Shown here one piece after another: positions 23,791 to 34,880 of a DNA stretch of 64,000 nt. The DNA is taken from positions 134,611 through 198,610 of the forward strand of contig CALNVZ010000381.1 in assembly GCA_940671915.1 (NCBI GenBank), given 5' to 3'. The position numbers and the translations under genes are program-made. Source of the DNA: Paracentrotus lividus. Taxonomy: Eukaryota > Echinodermata > Echinoidea > Camarodonta > Echinidae. Every line of letters begins with the position of its first letter. The stretch's first letter is position 1. The notes below the pieces were generated by a model. It was not told the origin of the DNA. It made no database searches and saw only the letters and a list, made by a program, of their open reading frames with translations.

Positions 23791-23863
23791 CTTACTATAG
23801 CTCAGATGGTAGAGCGCCTGACTAGTAACCAGGAGGTCTCAGGTTCGAATCCCGATGGTACCC
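23791..23863 (+). tRNA. tRNA-Thr(AGT)-like sequence, unit 5 (opposite orientation)
   Basis: The cleanest copy, 73 nt. The D stem GCTC/GAGC pairs. The anticodon loop is 23822-23828 with AGT at 23824-23826, and the B-box-like GGTTCGAATCC is perfect. The downstream ATTTTC is a plausible polymerase III stop. The acceptor stem has the same two unpaired terminal positions as all other units, and the anticodon stem has one A-C mismatch. Confidence 0.65.
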
Positions 23864-23883
23864 CATTTTCTTTGCTCATTTTT

Positions 23884-24048
23884 CAAAAAAAAAAAAAAAA
23901 ACGAAAGAAAATTGAATTTTAAAATGATGCAGTCAATATTCCATGAAATGTTTGTCTCACTGAGAAAAATGACCAATAGTGTCCGTTATATATTTTTTTC
24001 TGGGACACACTATACAGGAAACAACAATAGAAATCAATACAGTGATAG
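23884..24048. repeat. Inverted duplication, left arm, segment 2
   Basis: Reverse complement of about 62740-62890. The GAATTTTAAAATGATGCAGT block and the GTATAGTGTG block are shared. Similarity stops at 24048, where the 2.1-kb TIR element begins, and resumes at 26151. Confidence 0.85.
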
Positions 24049-25720
24049 TTTTTACGGTCGATTTTAAACTTTTCAACCGAATTGCGTTAATGTTCAGTCA
24101 ATTTAAAGGATATCTTCCCGGAGCGGGGTTATCGTAATTTATGTTAACTTTTAGAGCAATCGATTTCGTTTATGTTCTTTCATAATCGGTTAATGACCAT
24201 TCGATTCGTTTATGTGCTATCAAGAATGGTTTAGTGCAGTGAACTACGTCAATTGTGCATGAAATCAAATTCGTTCGATTCAATTTTTAAATTCCAGCTG
24301 TAAAAAGGAAGTGGAGGTGAGCTTCCAACAGTCATATTCCGTTTTTAGGCATGCAATTTTAAAACGTTTTAAGCTATCTGTGTGAATACATGAAGCAAGG
24401 GGTGGCGCCCATGGTAAACATCAAATAATTTTATAAGCAATGATTTGTATTCAGAGCTGTGGAACGAATTTGAAGAGTGGGGGGGGGGGCACTAATTTCT
24501 CGAAAAGGGGCCTTACCTCAGTGGCATAAGAGCAAATTTATGGGATAGGGAGGGGCTGGGTATAAAAGTGGTATTTTAATTTACTTATATGCTGTTCAAT
24601 ATATTGATTTTTGACAGATTAAAGTGCCCCCTTTTAAAAGAAAATGTATCATTTTGGGAGTTTAAGCAACATTTAAGTTAAGAAACATTACAGTTTTATA
24701 CACACTGAAGAAGTGTAAATTATTGCCCCATGATATGTTAAATACCACTTGCAAATAGATTTACATGTTTTAAATTATTTTTAAAACATAAGTGCTAGAA
24801 AGGGCATTAAAAATGCATTTAGAGGGATGTAAATAGGCTTATGTGCTTCTGAAACACTCTTTTACAATAGTTGCCTCCGGCAGCAGGGTAATTGGTCCAT
24901 GCGTATGCTTGTATTCCCTTTTTATGGGTTTTTATTAACCCCAAAATTGGGTTTAAAAAAAAGAACTGTGGAGGGAAAAGGGTTCTTTTTAGTAACAAGA
25001 GCCCCTTTTTACACAAAAAAGTTGTCCGTTTGCCTTTCAAGAAGTCTACGGTTTATTGGTCAATATTGTCGATCTTGCATCTTTTCTCTCTTATTTTTTT
25101 CCTTTCTCTATTTATTTTTTGTTTTGTTATCTTTATTATTTTTATTTTTGCTGGGGGATGGGGGCCGCGCCTGTCTACGAGATATTTGGTCTAATCTGAA
25201 TTTTATGTATAACATACTTGATATAATTGTCATTTGGTCTTATGACGGCAGTGTGTTCAGGGCGTGTCCGGGGCTACGGCGGTATTAAGCCGTGTTCGCC
25301 AATCCCCAGTCCGATAAAAAGAAGAAAAAAAAATAAAAGAAGAAAAGGATGAATAAAAAAGGTGAATGTAAGAGAAAAGAAGAATTTAAATAGTAGGATG
25401 CCGAGTGAGTGACCTAATCTATGACAGCCCCTCCCCATGGCCGTTACATGATGACCTTGTTGATTGTATGGCCGAAGGCCGAGAAATTTTAACACCCCCA
25501 CCCCCTCATGTTATGCAAGTTTCTAATGGACAGAGTGAGGATGGGGGCTGCAGCCCCTACTCTGTTTTATACACATTTTTTTTTAGTTTTGTTTATTGTA
25601 TTTTTTTTTGTAAACATTTCGTTTTTGAGCAGACATAGTTTTTGAATTCATTCTGATAAAAACGCGAACATTATAATCAGCTTACATGTATGTGTTTTGT
25701 TTTTGCTTTGTTTTGTTTTG

Positions 25721-25762
<42 letters not shown>

Positions 25763-26150
25763 CAAGCTGAGGCTCCCCCTTCTCCCATGATCAGCGTCTT
25801 TTATGACAAAAACACTTCACGGCCCCTCCCAAATTTTATTTTCTACCCGAACCTAGCATTCCTAATTTGTATACAGTTATTTCTAAAATGGATGCCCCAA
25901 AACGAATTTGAATTCACCAGAAGACAGGAATTTTATGAATGGACGAATTTGAGCGAACATTGACGAATGCGACTGCTCACAACAGCAAATTCGTCGGCGC
26001 AATTTGCAATTGGATTGAACGATGTTTGATTTTGGCTACACATAAACGAATTTCATTGCAGATTTGTAATCGCGATCACATTCCGGACGAAAGCGCTCGA
26101 AAGAAATGTCAAATTGATCGGAGATAGTTTAAACTTGACCGGGAAAACCT
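24049..26150. mobile_element. 2.1-kb TIR DNA element in the left arm, ATAG target duplication
   Basis: The left end reads TTTTTACGGTCGATTTTAAAC. The right end, complemented, reads GGTTTTCCCGGTCAAGTTTA, an imperfect inverted repeat of ~25 bases. ATAG lies immediately outside both ends (24045-24048 and 26151-26154), while the right arm near 62735 has a single ATAG. Subterminal regions share TTCG-type words (ATTCGTTTATG, ACGAATTTG). No transposase frame is present, so it is non-autonomous. It includes a (GT)n tract at 25725-25758. Confidence 0.8.
25725..25758. repeat. (GT)n microsatellite
   Basis: GT dinucleotide tract of about 17 units inside the 2.1-kb TIR element. Confidence 0.9.
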
Positions 26151-26990
26151 ATAGTAAATATTTTGAGCACCATTCCTATAAAGCTCAGAGTACTTGAAAA
26201 ATAAAGAAATACCAATTGTCTTAACACAAATTTTCAAAATACAAATAAAATTCAAAATTTACTGACAATTTTTGTTTTGTTTTTGTTTTTTTAGTTGATC
26301 TTTTCTTTAGTTGGAAGATGACATCACAGATGGCGGTGGTGTTGTTGCTATGGCAACAGTGGTGCAAGCAGGAGCTGAATCTGAAGATGATAATTTGGTA
26401 AAATTTTTGTTCTGAATATGGTTGATTGATTTGCATTTGTTGAGAGAATGCAACTGCCTCCAATAATTTGTCAGTGAGACTTGATAAATTTGTTTGCTTT
26501 ATTTACATATATTACGAGAAAGTAACTGACACTAATTTTATATGTGAAACAGTGTAAAAGGATTAATTTATTTCTTTGCTTGAATCGCATCATTTCAGAA
26601 ACAGGAATGTCAGTGAAATAATCACTTAAAACATAACCTTTCCAATTTTGACATTTAACTACAACTGATTAGGATTTTTTTTGTTAGTAAGTTCTGTCAC
26701 TACATGTATGGTACCAACACTATTATACTGACCACACTATATACTGGTTTGTGTACCTGTGCTTACAAATAATGATTATTTTACAAAACCTTTATTTACA
26801 AAGTTAAAAAAAACTACTTACAAATGTACATGTATCTCCATTTTAGTGAAACACTTCGGAATATAATAATGTTTTGTGTACCGGTGCTTTAAATACATGT
26901 ACATTGTACATATAATTTCTCTTTTGACAACACCTTTATGTACAAGTTTCAAAAACTACTTATCTCCACTTTAGTGAAAAACTTCGGACT
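26151..26990. repeat. Inverted duplication, left arm, segment 3
   Basis: Reverse complement of 61190-61560 plus 62199-62740 (shared words TGAATCGCATCATTTCAG, ACAGGAATGTCAGTG). It contains two tandem subunits of a TTTACAAAGTT/TACTTA...TCTCCA type near 26760-26990. The right arm has three. Confidence 0.9.
26311..26397 (+). CDS. Putative internal coding exon (87 nt)
   Basis: An acceptor TTTTCTTTAG ends at 26310 and a donor GTAAAA starts at 26398. The 87 bases are open in the frame starting at the first base (29 codons). They begin LEDDITDGGG, continue through a VVAMATVVQAG stretch and end acidic (ESEDDNL). A paralogous copy on the minus strand at 62496-62582 keeps the length, the frame and both splice signals, with two residue changes. 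Because the flanking introns are also nearly identical, this conservation is weak evidence of selection. I cannot assign a protein family, and no upstream exon was identified. Confidence 0.4.
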
Positions 26991-27167
26991 ATAATAATAA
27001 TAATACTGAAAGTGTTTTAGGTTATCGACTAGGCTCTAACATTTGAATATTAAATGTATTAAAAAGACAATAATCCAGAATGAATATTCATGAATATTTT
27101 TTCTTCTTACATGTAGGTTCAGAATTTTTGATAACCCATATTCATGAGATGCTTTCTCTCCTGATAG

Positions 27168-27239
27168 GATGCACCTGATGAGGTAGAGATGCAGAAGAGG
27201 ATAGCGACAGCGAATCAGAAGATGAGTTTCAATATTTGA
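27168..27239 (+). CDS. Putative terminal exon following 26311-26397
   Basis: An acceptor CTCTCCTGATAG ends at 27167. In the phase left by the preceding exon the frame reads DAPDEVEMQK... and stops at TGA 27237-27239 (24 codons). A different frame from about 27191 gives an acidic serine-rich stretch (DSDSESEDEFQYLT) typical of protein tails. A one-base indel near 27190 in this copy or assembly is therefore likely. No family assignment. It is not found in the right arm of the duplication. Confidence 0.3.
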   Translation, partial: DAPDEVEMQKRIATANQKMSFNI

Positions 27240-27850
27240 CATGTATTTATCACTATATTCATGAATTATTGTAAATTAAGTATGTCAATATGATTACGAT
27301 GGTTATATTAGAATTATTTATATATATATTACTATATTCATTAATTATTGTAAATTAACTATGTCAAAATGATTACGATGATTATGTTAAAACTGTTTAT
27401 AGATATATTATTTGTTTCCACTTTGATTAAGTCCGAATTATATGTATATATTACTATATTCATGAATTATTGTAAATCAATTATGTCAATATGAATATGA
27501 TGATTATGTTAAAACTATACTTGTATATATATTATATATATTTGTCAATATGATTTTGCATGTATTTATCACTATATTCATGAATTCTGGTAAATTAATT
27601 ATGTCAATATGATTACGATGGTTATGTTTAAATTATTTATATATATATATTACTATATTCATGAATTATTGTAAATTAATGATGTCAAAATGATTACGAT
27701 GATTATGTGAAAACTGTTTATAGGTATATTATTTGTTTCCACCTTGATCAAGCCCGAATTATTTGTATATATTACTATATTCATGAATTATTGTAAATCA
27801 ATTATGTCAATATGATTATGATGATTATGTTAAAACTATACTTGTATATA
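27240..27850. repeat. Higher-order tandem repeat (~318 bp made of ~80-120 bp subunits)
   Basis: The word ACTATATTCATGAATTATTG, followed by GTAAAT and a TATGTCAATATGATTA block, recurs about six times. TGTATTTATCACTATATTC recurs at about 27241 and 27559, so three subunits form a larger unit that is itself repeated twice. Confidence 0.85.
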
Positions 27851-30800
27851 CTACATCCATTAACTATTATAATATTTTGTGCACTTTGATTATGTTCAAC
27901 ATGTTGACAAAATACCATGTACATTTTACTGGTGAAGTCTAATAAATTCAATTCAATTCAATACACGTGGAGTAAGTACCCTATCTTTTACAGTGGCGTA
28001 TCCAGCATTTTCCAATGGGGGGGGGGGTTGGCAAATATTTTTTGATACACCTTTTCCTGATCGACCGGTTAGAAAACTAAAAGCTCAGTGTGGGGATGGG
28101 GTGGTACTCCTATATAGACAATTGATCTTAACCACGTTTTAAGCTTTGTTTCAAAACATCATGAATGAGATGGTGTGAAAGTTCTGGTTTGTTTGAAGTT
28201 TCTTAACACAATATGCAGTGGGGTCATGGGCCTTTTCTAACCCTGGACTTCTGCTGTGGAATTAAGCATGTAATTAGATCAATTTTCTGTTAGTTTTTTG
28301 CATAGTTACTGTTTTTTCTGATCTTGTACTTGCATATTGTCATTTTTAAACGTGAGTGACACGACATTTGGACTGATAGAAGGGCGCATATCTTCGCACT
28401 CGTAGGTTATGAATGGATCATGACTACCATATTATGTATAATGTAGGAGTAGCATGTGTCATTACAAGTTGGATTTGAATTTTACAATTGGTCTTGGAAA
28501 TTATGATTGAAAAACAGTGTGTGAGTGACACGACAAAAAAAAAAGACATGGGTTTCTGAGCATTATTGGTTACGGTTGGATTTGTGCCCATTTTGAAAGG
28601 CACAGTTCCCCATTAAAATTTCAGCTAAATGTCCCATTTAGATTGAAATTGACCATATATTATGTACGTTTTTCTTGCACACATGCACTTTTTAGAGCAC
28701 TTGATATCAAGGGAATTTAGCACTTTTCATGTTCCGTATATTATTGTACATGTATATTATTATTGTTGATTTCATTAAATTGATAGTGAAGTGCAAAACG
28801 CAAGTAAAATTTTATTTATACATTAAAGTAGACAACTGGAGAGTCAAAACTGCTTTTAATTGCAACAAAATTCATACCACTGCAACGAAAAATCTTTACT
28901 GATTCAGAATATCTAAACCCCTTGTCAATATCTGTTTTAGATCGGGAGTTATCACCTTTCAAAGAAGGGCCCCCATTTTTAGGCTTCAGCGGTACCCCGC
29001 AAGGGCGTCGAGATTATGACGTCACACCTTGGGCACCCGTACCGTGTCCACTGTATGCACGTATTATATCCTGCACTGTGCTATATCGCGTACATTGCAC
29101 ATTCTGATTCTTGAAAACTTTCTTTCTCTGTTCTCATCTCATGCTTCTCCCCAGGCCCTGACTAACTGGTCAAAGGTGATATCTCTTGCCGACTGTTCCT
29201 CTACCATTTATCTACATGTATATATTTAAGTTAATCCGTTTCAATAATGTATTATTTTTCATTATATTAACATATAATTAGAATAGGCCTATTTTCAGCA
29301 CGAGAGTGAGTGGGAAAAAAAAAGATAATACAACAAAGTGACATTGTTTTCATTGTAGACTGTTCAAATCACACTTTTAGTTTTGTTGTCATATATGACA
29401 AATTATTGTAACCAATAATCCTATATCTATATTGTAAGGTTATCATAATCTTGAAATTTTTCATTTGGTTTTGTAAGTCTTTATATTATTGTGCTGTGCA
29501 GATCCCGAGATAATTTCATCCGTTAGCTATAACAATAATTCGTCCAAACTTTTGGATGGAAAAGCTCCTTAGTTCTTCAGTTACAGTATGTGAACTTTTT
29601 TTTCATGGTTTTAGATAGTGTTCAGAATGAAAAAAAAACATTATTTTGTAGCTTCGACCTTGTTGCAATGAATTTGACAGATTTTGCATTTGTGATAAAA
29701 GCAGCAGTCTTATACGAGAGACGACTGTATATTCCATCCGCTCCTGCCGGACTGATATACACTACCCCATCCCGTTGCGTGTGTAAGAAATTTAAGCCAA
29801 ACTAAATTAGTAGACTGTAAATATTGCAAACAATTCAATGCTTACATCATTGATTCTTAAATATTATGTCTCTTCAATATATATTGATTTTATTTTTAAG
29901 GAAGTATCTGGTCTTTTAGCCATTGAATTTCGATAAATAAGGAATTTTGGAGGAAATGTGACATGGCCACCATGTCAAATAAATGATGGTAGTGTTAATC
30001 CGTGTAAGTTAGTTGGGAAAGTCATGACGGTGGCATGATTATATTTTTCTCTAAAACCTTATTTGGAGGGATTCATATTAAAAAAAAAAAAATCATATTA
30101 AAATCAATATAGATTCAACACAGAATAAGTCTTCTTAAGAATGAAGTCGCTATAAATTTACGTGGAATTTTAAGCATTATATCTCCCAATGTCAATGGGC
30201 AAATTAAACGATTCACCAACAACCAACGGGCCGCACCGTTCCCGGCCCCTCGGTGAGAGATGAGCAAGGCAATTCGTGCTTTTATCATGATTGCAAACTC
30301 TTCAAAAATCTATCGCAGCAAGTTCAAATCTACAAAATAATCACAATCGTTAACAATATCTCAAAACACGATATTCTAAGGATATACAACCCTGTATGAT
30401 TTGTCCAATGGTGTAATCAGTTGTGATAAAAGAGCCATATTAATCCGAGACACAGCAGCTATGCAAGCTAGTACAGTGCAAGCAATCTGTTTACGTGTAT
30501 ATACGTATGCATCAAGCTGCGCGCGCAAGCTCAGATCAGCTGGCTGTTGTTCGAGCTGTCCAAGGTGCGACGTCACAAACTAGGAGCTCCTCCGCACGCC
30601 GAGCGGCCCATTTGGGGGCGGATTAAACAAAAACGCTAAAAACCATTTACAGCTATTTCTGAGAGATTCAAGTCCTTTTCAGCATGTCAATCGTATAAAC
30701 GAAGGAAAATCTATTCAGTAACATGTAATTTGGCCATTATTAGAAAATATTGTGTATTTTCTCCGTGTGTCTACTTTAAACATTTTTTTGTAGTCCTTTT

Positions 30801-31369
30801 GGGCAGGGTGCCGGTACCTATCTTTTTGAAAAGGAAATGACTGCAAAATGTAAACAAAAGTTTTGACCTGATATTTCACATTTCATGTGTTTTTGTACTT
30901 CATAATACATATTTCATTGGACAAAGTAATGCGTGTGCAAAGCATGAGCTAAAATTTGTTTGTATGTTAACTGAAAACAAAACTATCTAAGCAATGTTTT
31001 TAATCCTGAACAAGATACTTATTTCACTGAATTATGATCTGAGCATAAAGCCCGAGCCTAAATTTGTTTGAACTGGACACCTAAGAACTGGTGAGTGATT
31101 TTAAGCACTGTTTGTAATAATGATGTGTCTAATTAAACAGTGAAAAAAGAGTGGGCCGGAAGCCTGAACAGAAAGTTTTTGAGATATTGACCTACTTCCG
31201 TGTATGTCCAAACTTGCTGCACCCTATTAAATGCACGTGCCTTATTACAAGCTATTTGTATTCAAGGATCTCATTGTCTATCAAGTTAATGAAGTTTGTA
31301 GAAATCAATGTTAAAAGGCCCAGCAAGTGTTGGATACTGGTCGATGCAATCTATGTCTTCTCCCCTTTA
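27851..31369. other. Intergenic, no gene recognised
   Basis: No convincing coding sequence. Near 27992 CAGTGGCGTATCCAGCATT followed by a G10 run resembles the end of a hAT-type TIR element, but no partner end was found. 28300-28660 is a diverged relative of the interior of the GGGCAGTTCC element (GTGAGTGACACGAC words, AAAGGCACAGTTCCC). A GC-richer patch at 30220-30620 carries a GCGACGTCAC site and could be a promoter, but no gene can be tied to it. Confidence 0.45.
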
Positions 31370-31797
31370 TAAAGGCCACCGCACATCTTACGACTGGTCT
31401 ACGATCCGATTTTGGAACAAATCACATTTTGCTTATCTTCCGAAAGTATGAATGAATAGAATCTTATCATTAGAGGTTCAAATTAACTGTTAAAATACTG
31501 ATATCGAATTTCAGAAAATTTGCAAGCCTTTATTTAGGAATAAATGTCAAATTGGTTTGAAATTCTAGCCAATCGTGCGATTGCTATGACATCATTACGA
31601 TTAGGCCTAGATATTGAATTTGCTTTTATTTTTATAAGGAGGTTACATAGTCACTGATTTGAACATAAAAGTATTCCTGCGATGATTTAGAACTCTGCAC
31701 ACTATGATGTTCTATTTCTAAATACCCACATTAATGCTATGACGTTTTATTACACAATCAGGTCGCAGACCAATCGTAAGGTGTGCAGTGGCCTTTA
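31370..31797. mobile_element. 428-bp MITE
   Basis: The left end TAAAGGCCACCGCACATCTT and the right end (complemented) TAAAGGCCACTGCACACCTT are inverted repeats. The similarity extends to ~45 bases (ACGACTGGTCTACGATC against ACGATTGGTCTGCGACC). Interior AT-rich and non-coding. Confidence 0.85.
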
Positions 31798-32033
31798 CTC
31801 ATAAACACAATTCCATCCCGCACGTGGTATGTTGAACTAACTTTGTGTCAATTGTTGTAAACCGATGAATGGGTGTAGACATACATTGTAAATTGCTTCA
31901 ACCAATATTCAGCACTTGCTTGGCCCTTTAATGTTGTGGAGCCTCACATGATCCCATCAGAAAGTTCAATTTTTTCCCCTTTGTTAGTTACTAATTAATG
32001 GGTGGTTGAGAAATGTTGTGTGTTATTAGTCAT

Positions 32034-33698
32034 TTATACAAAAAATGTTTTCTTGTATACCAAAATATTGTCTCCATCACAGACTATAAGGTTACCGGAA
32101 GGAGCTATGGTACCTGGGCTACGGTAGAGAGATCTTGTTTCTTTGTATTCCACGATGCTCATTGCCTGGATGTCACCATCCTGTGACACTTGATCAACTG
32201 CATAGATATCACGCTCTGCATCCCGGTATGTGATGTAGAGTGTGTCTGTCAGTTTATCAACGTAAAACGGTGCCCACTGCCACTTACCATGCTGTATGAT
32301 AGCCGTCACTTCCCCTGATCTTGAGATGACAGTGAATACATCATCACCTGTCTTCACAACGATATCACCTGATGACAAGGCTTGTATCTCACCCCACACC
32401 CACATGTCCTGCATCGTAATAGTGTTAACTATCTTACCATCAGCAGGGTTGATGACGTAGATATTAGATTCGCCAATCTGAGCAGCAAGGATCATCCCAT
32501 CCTTGTCAACATCAAAGTAGAAGGTATTGGAATAAGATGGATTCTTCGGTATTGTGATGTCTCTAACCACCTTCCATTGTCTGTCATAGATAGTGAAGCT
32601 GATGCAACCAATGAGGCTGTCGCCCTTCCAGTCTCTTTTCGACTTGCCACACACTATTAAGTCATTGTCTATTGGGACACATGATATAGCATACTTTGTA
32701 TTGTCTCCCTCTATGACTTTATTTGTATGTCCATTGCTGATGTTTGTAATGTATAAGTCATAGTTCTCTCCATCTCTAACACATACTTCATCATCGCTAA
32801 TCAAACCACACACCACTGGATACTTAGGAGTTGATAGAAGAGGGAATGATTTGACAAGTTTCCATTTACCATTAGAGCCATCGATTCTTGCGAACTGTTT
32901 CCCGCCTATTTCACCCTTAACACACTTCACTCTCTCAACCTCGCTCTGTATTTGGGCAAGACATGCATCAATATCCCGATGAACATTTGCACTTACACTT
33001 TCATCAAGTGATGTAATCACTTGAGGAGCTTCAGTCACTAATGTTTTGTCATTTTGTCTGATCCGTTCTATGTTTAAGTCCACATTAGTAATTGTGTCGA
33101 TACTGTGCTGCGTTTTACTTGTCAGATCCCCCATCTTTTTCTCTACTGTCATATCAATTTTCTTACTCTCGTTAAGATGTTTGGATTTGGTCTCCTTTAT
33201 GGTTTGCTCTTCCTTTTCTGCTTCTGCTATGCATGATGCGACTCGTGTCTCTCTTTCTTCATTGAGGATTCTAATTTTCTCATCCACCTCGTTGTTGATT
33301 TGAAGAATGTCTTCCTGCTTTTTGGTTTCAACGTGATTGATTTTGCCGTCGTATGCGATGTTAATTTCAGCATTAACATTCTCGAGATGGTTACTCATAA
33401 ACGTAGAACATGATTGTATTTTAGCGCTCAGTTTCTTACAGCGTTGCATCAGTAGATCTAATTCCGATTTTTTGTCATCTATTTTTGTTCTCATCTCCAA
33501 GATGACATCTTCAATGTCGTCCAGCTGACATGGTTTCTGACCATGATCTTTCGTTGCGCATGGATGGCATATAGGGATCTTGTGTTTCTTGCAGTAGAAT
33601 TTGATTGGCTCAGCATGCTTGTCACATGACCATGTCATATCATGTCCTTTCCTTGGTTTGAGTTTGATGCCGCTATCAGATGGAAATTTTGCCGCCAT
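32034..33698 (-). CDS. B-box/coiled-coil/propeller protein (TRIM-like), copy A
   Basis: A single uninterrupted exon of 554 codons. Residues 25-57 form a B-box type 2 zinc-binding pattern with C25, H28, C36, H39, C44, C47, H52 and C57. A long charged helical region (about 70-270, Glu/Lys/Ile-rich) is a probable coiled coil. Residues about 280-554 form repeated strand-rich blocks (SGDIVV, SGNLIVCD, DVDKDGMILAAQ), as in the NHL-like or six-bladed propellers of TRIM2/3/TRIM56-type proteins. There is no RING finger, so ubiquitin ligase activity is not expected from this protein alone. The start MAAKFPSDSG is shared with copy D. A CTCCTATCAG acceptor-like site lies 8 bases before the ATG in both copies, suggesting a 5' non-coding exon upstream. 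Large expanded families of this architecture are known in echinoderms and cephalochordates. Role unknown; innate immunity is only a guess. Confidence 0.9.
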   Translation of the reverse strand: MAAKFPSDSGIKLKPRKGHDMTWSCDKHAEPIKFYCKKHKIPICHPCATKDHGQKPCQLDDIEDVILEMRTKIDDKKSELDLLMQRCKKLSAKIQSCSTFMSNHLENVNAEINIAYDGKINHVETKKQEDILQINNEVDEKIRILNEERETRVASCIAEAEKEEQTIKETKSKHLNESKKIDMTVEKKMGDLTSKTQHSIDTITNVDLNIERIRQNDKTLVTEAPQVITSLDESVSANVHRDIDACLAQIQSEVERVKCVKGEIGGKQFARIDGSNGKWKLVKSFPLLSTPKYPVVCGLISDDEVCVRDGENYDLYITNISNGHTNKVIEGDNTKYAISCVPIDNDLIVCGKSKRDWKGDSLIGCISFTIYDRQWKVVRDITIPKNPSYSNTFYFDVDKDGMILAAQIGESNIYVINPADGKIVNTITMQDMWVWGEIQALSSGDIVVKTGDDVFTVISRSGEVTAIIQHGKWQWAPFYVDKLTDTLYITYRDAERDIYAVDQVSQDGDIQAMSIVEYKETRSLYRSPGTIAPSGNLIVCDGDNILVYKKTFFV

Positions 33699-33926
33699 AG
33701 TGAATTCTGATAGGAGATTTACCTGTATTGTTGGTAATTAATGAAAAGGTATAACTTTGAGAGAATAAGATATACATGTAAAGACAGAGAGAAAGAAAGT
33801 TGTGTGATGAGGATTCAAATCAAAATGTAAAATTAGGTTGTAATTTATTAGGATTCAATAACCTAGATTTGCCTGACATGCATTGGAAAGGGATTGGTCA
33901 TTTATTCTGTGTCCGTGTAAAATTAA
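33699..33926 (-). promoter_or_regulatory. Upstream block shared with copy D
   Basis: About 230 bases upstream of copy A are nearly identical to 48692-48925 upstream of copy D (shared words TTACCTGTATTGTTGGTAAT and TTTATTCTGTGTCCGTG on the plus strand). It lies immediately 5' of the coding exon and is probably intron or 5' leader. The similarity shows that the genes duplicated together with their upstream sequence. No specific promoter element identified. Confidence 0.6.
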
Positions 33927-34599
33927 GGATAAAATGAAAATCCTATAATAGTTTTCCAAGACTTTACACTAACATACCATGCATACATACATATACATGT
34001 ATACATGTACACACTGTTTAAAAGTATATTATGTAATGCCTGTATTATTTAGCCAATGATTAGTTTACACAGCTAAAATATTATGCTTTAAAATATATTT
34101 TTAAGTGTGAATATACAAAATGTACACTTACAAGAAAGTTTGTTGAATTGACAAGTTGTTCTGAAGAGCTCTTCCCAGTATCAACCACTATTATAATGCC
34201 ATGCGTATAATCTCTGCTAGTTCAAGTGAAAAGGGAAGTACTGTTTGTAAAAAGAACCTGTAAAAATAAAATGTTGGCAAAAATCCAAAGATATGTGGCC
34301 TCACCCTGCACTTTTGTAATCTTGGGTTTTCCCAGCCAAGCCAGAGTTTTGGATGAATGCACATGTAACAAAGGTGGTTATAACAAATATTGGGTATGAT
34401 TTGAATGATATTCATGCTAGTACAATGATCATACTCCAATGACAAAAGTGAATTGGCACTGGGTAGTTTCTGTTTACAGGCTTTGAATACAGATGAATAG
34501 AGGAAAGCACACCCACGCAAATCGCTCGACAAAGTTTCTTCACATGCTGATGTTTGATTTGATATATTGTTATTTGTATAAAATCATAGCCCCAATACA

Positions 34600-34880
34600 T
34601 TTCATCTGTTTCAGGACAATTATAACCACTGGGCAACCACCCCCACCCCTGAACAACTTCCCCAAACACAACTACCCCTGGATGTTTTTGCCCCCAGACA
34701 ATTATCCCCTCCCCCTCCCCTAGCTCCCCCAGGGAAATTACGCCAGTCATTTACCCCCAAGACAATTACCCCCTGACATTTACCCCTGGATGATTAACCC
34801 TGGATAATTAACCCTGTATAATTAACCCCCTTGACAATCCCCCCCCCCACCACCCTGGGTATAAAACCCTTAAACAATTA
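34600..34880. repeat. Imperfect ACAATTACCCC minisatellite
   Basis: Variants of GACAATTACCCC, GGATAATTAACCCTG and CAACTACCCCTGG follow each other every 12-20 bases, with C-runs between them. Confidence 0.75.

Larger units (their letters stand above)
23544..23869. repeat. Head-to-head palindrome of two tRNA-like units
   Basis: Sequence on either side of GGATAG/CTATCC (centre between 23706 and 23707) is inverted for about 160 bases with scattered single-base differences. There is no spacer. Either a real inverted duplication or a fold-back artefact of assembly. Confidence 0.8.
21990..23883. repeat. Array of tRNA-Thr-like repeat units inserted at an A-rich site
   Basis: Five units share a flanking stretch (GATAATTTTTGGATAAATTTG upstream on the plus strand, CTCGAGTGGTCAGAAGC after the tRNA-like part). 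Four are in minus-strand orientation and the last is inverted. The period is about 280 bp for units 2-4; the first unit has an extra ~650 bp. The array sits at the A-run that separates segments of the left arm of the inverted duplication and is absent from the right arm. Confidence 0.85.

Noticed and set aside
25697..25963. 88-codon frame with a Cys-Val repeat
   Set aside because: The repeat is the (GT)n microsatellite; the remainder is within the 2.1-kb TIR element.
30220..30620. Promoter or CpG island near a GACGTCAC site
   Set aside because: Only modest GC increase and no gene on either strand that it could serve.
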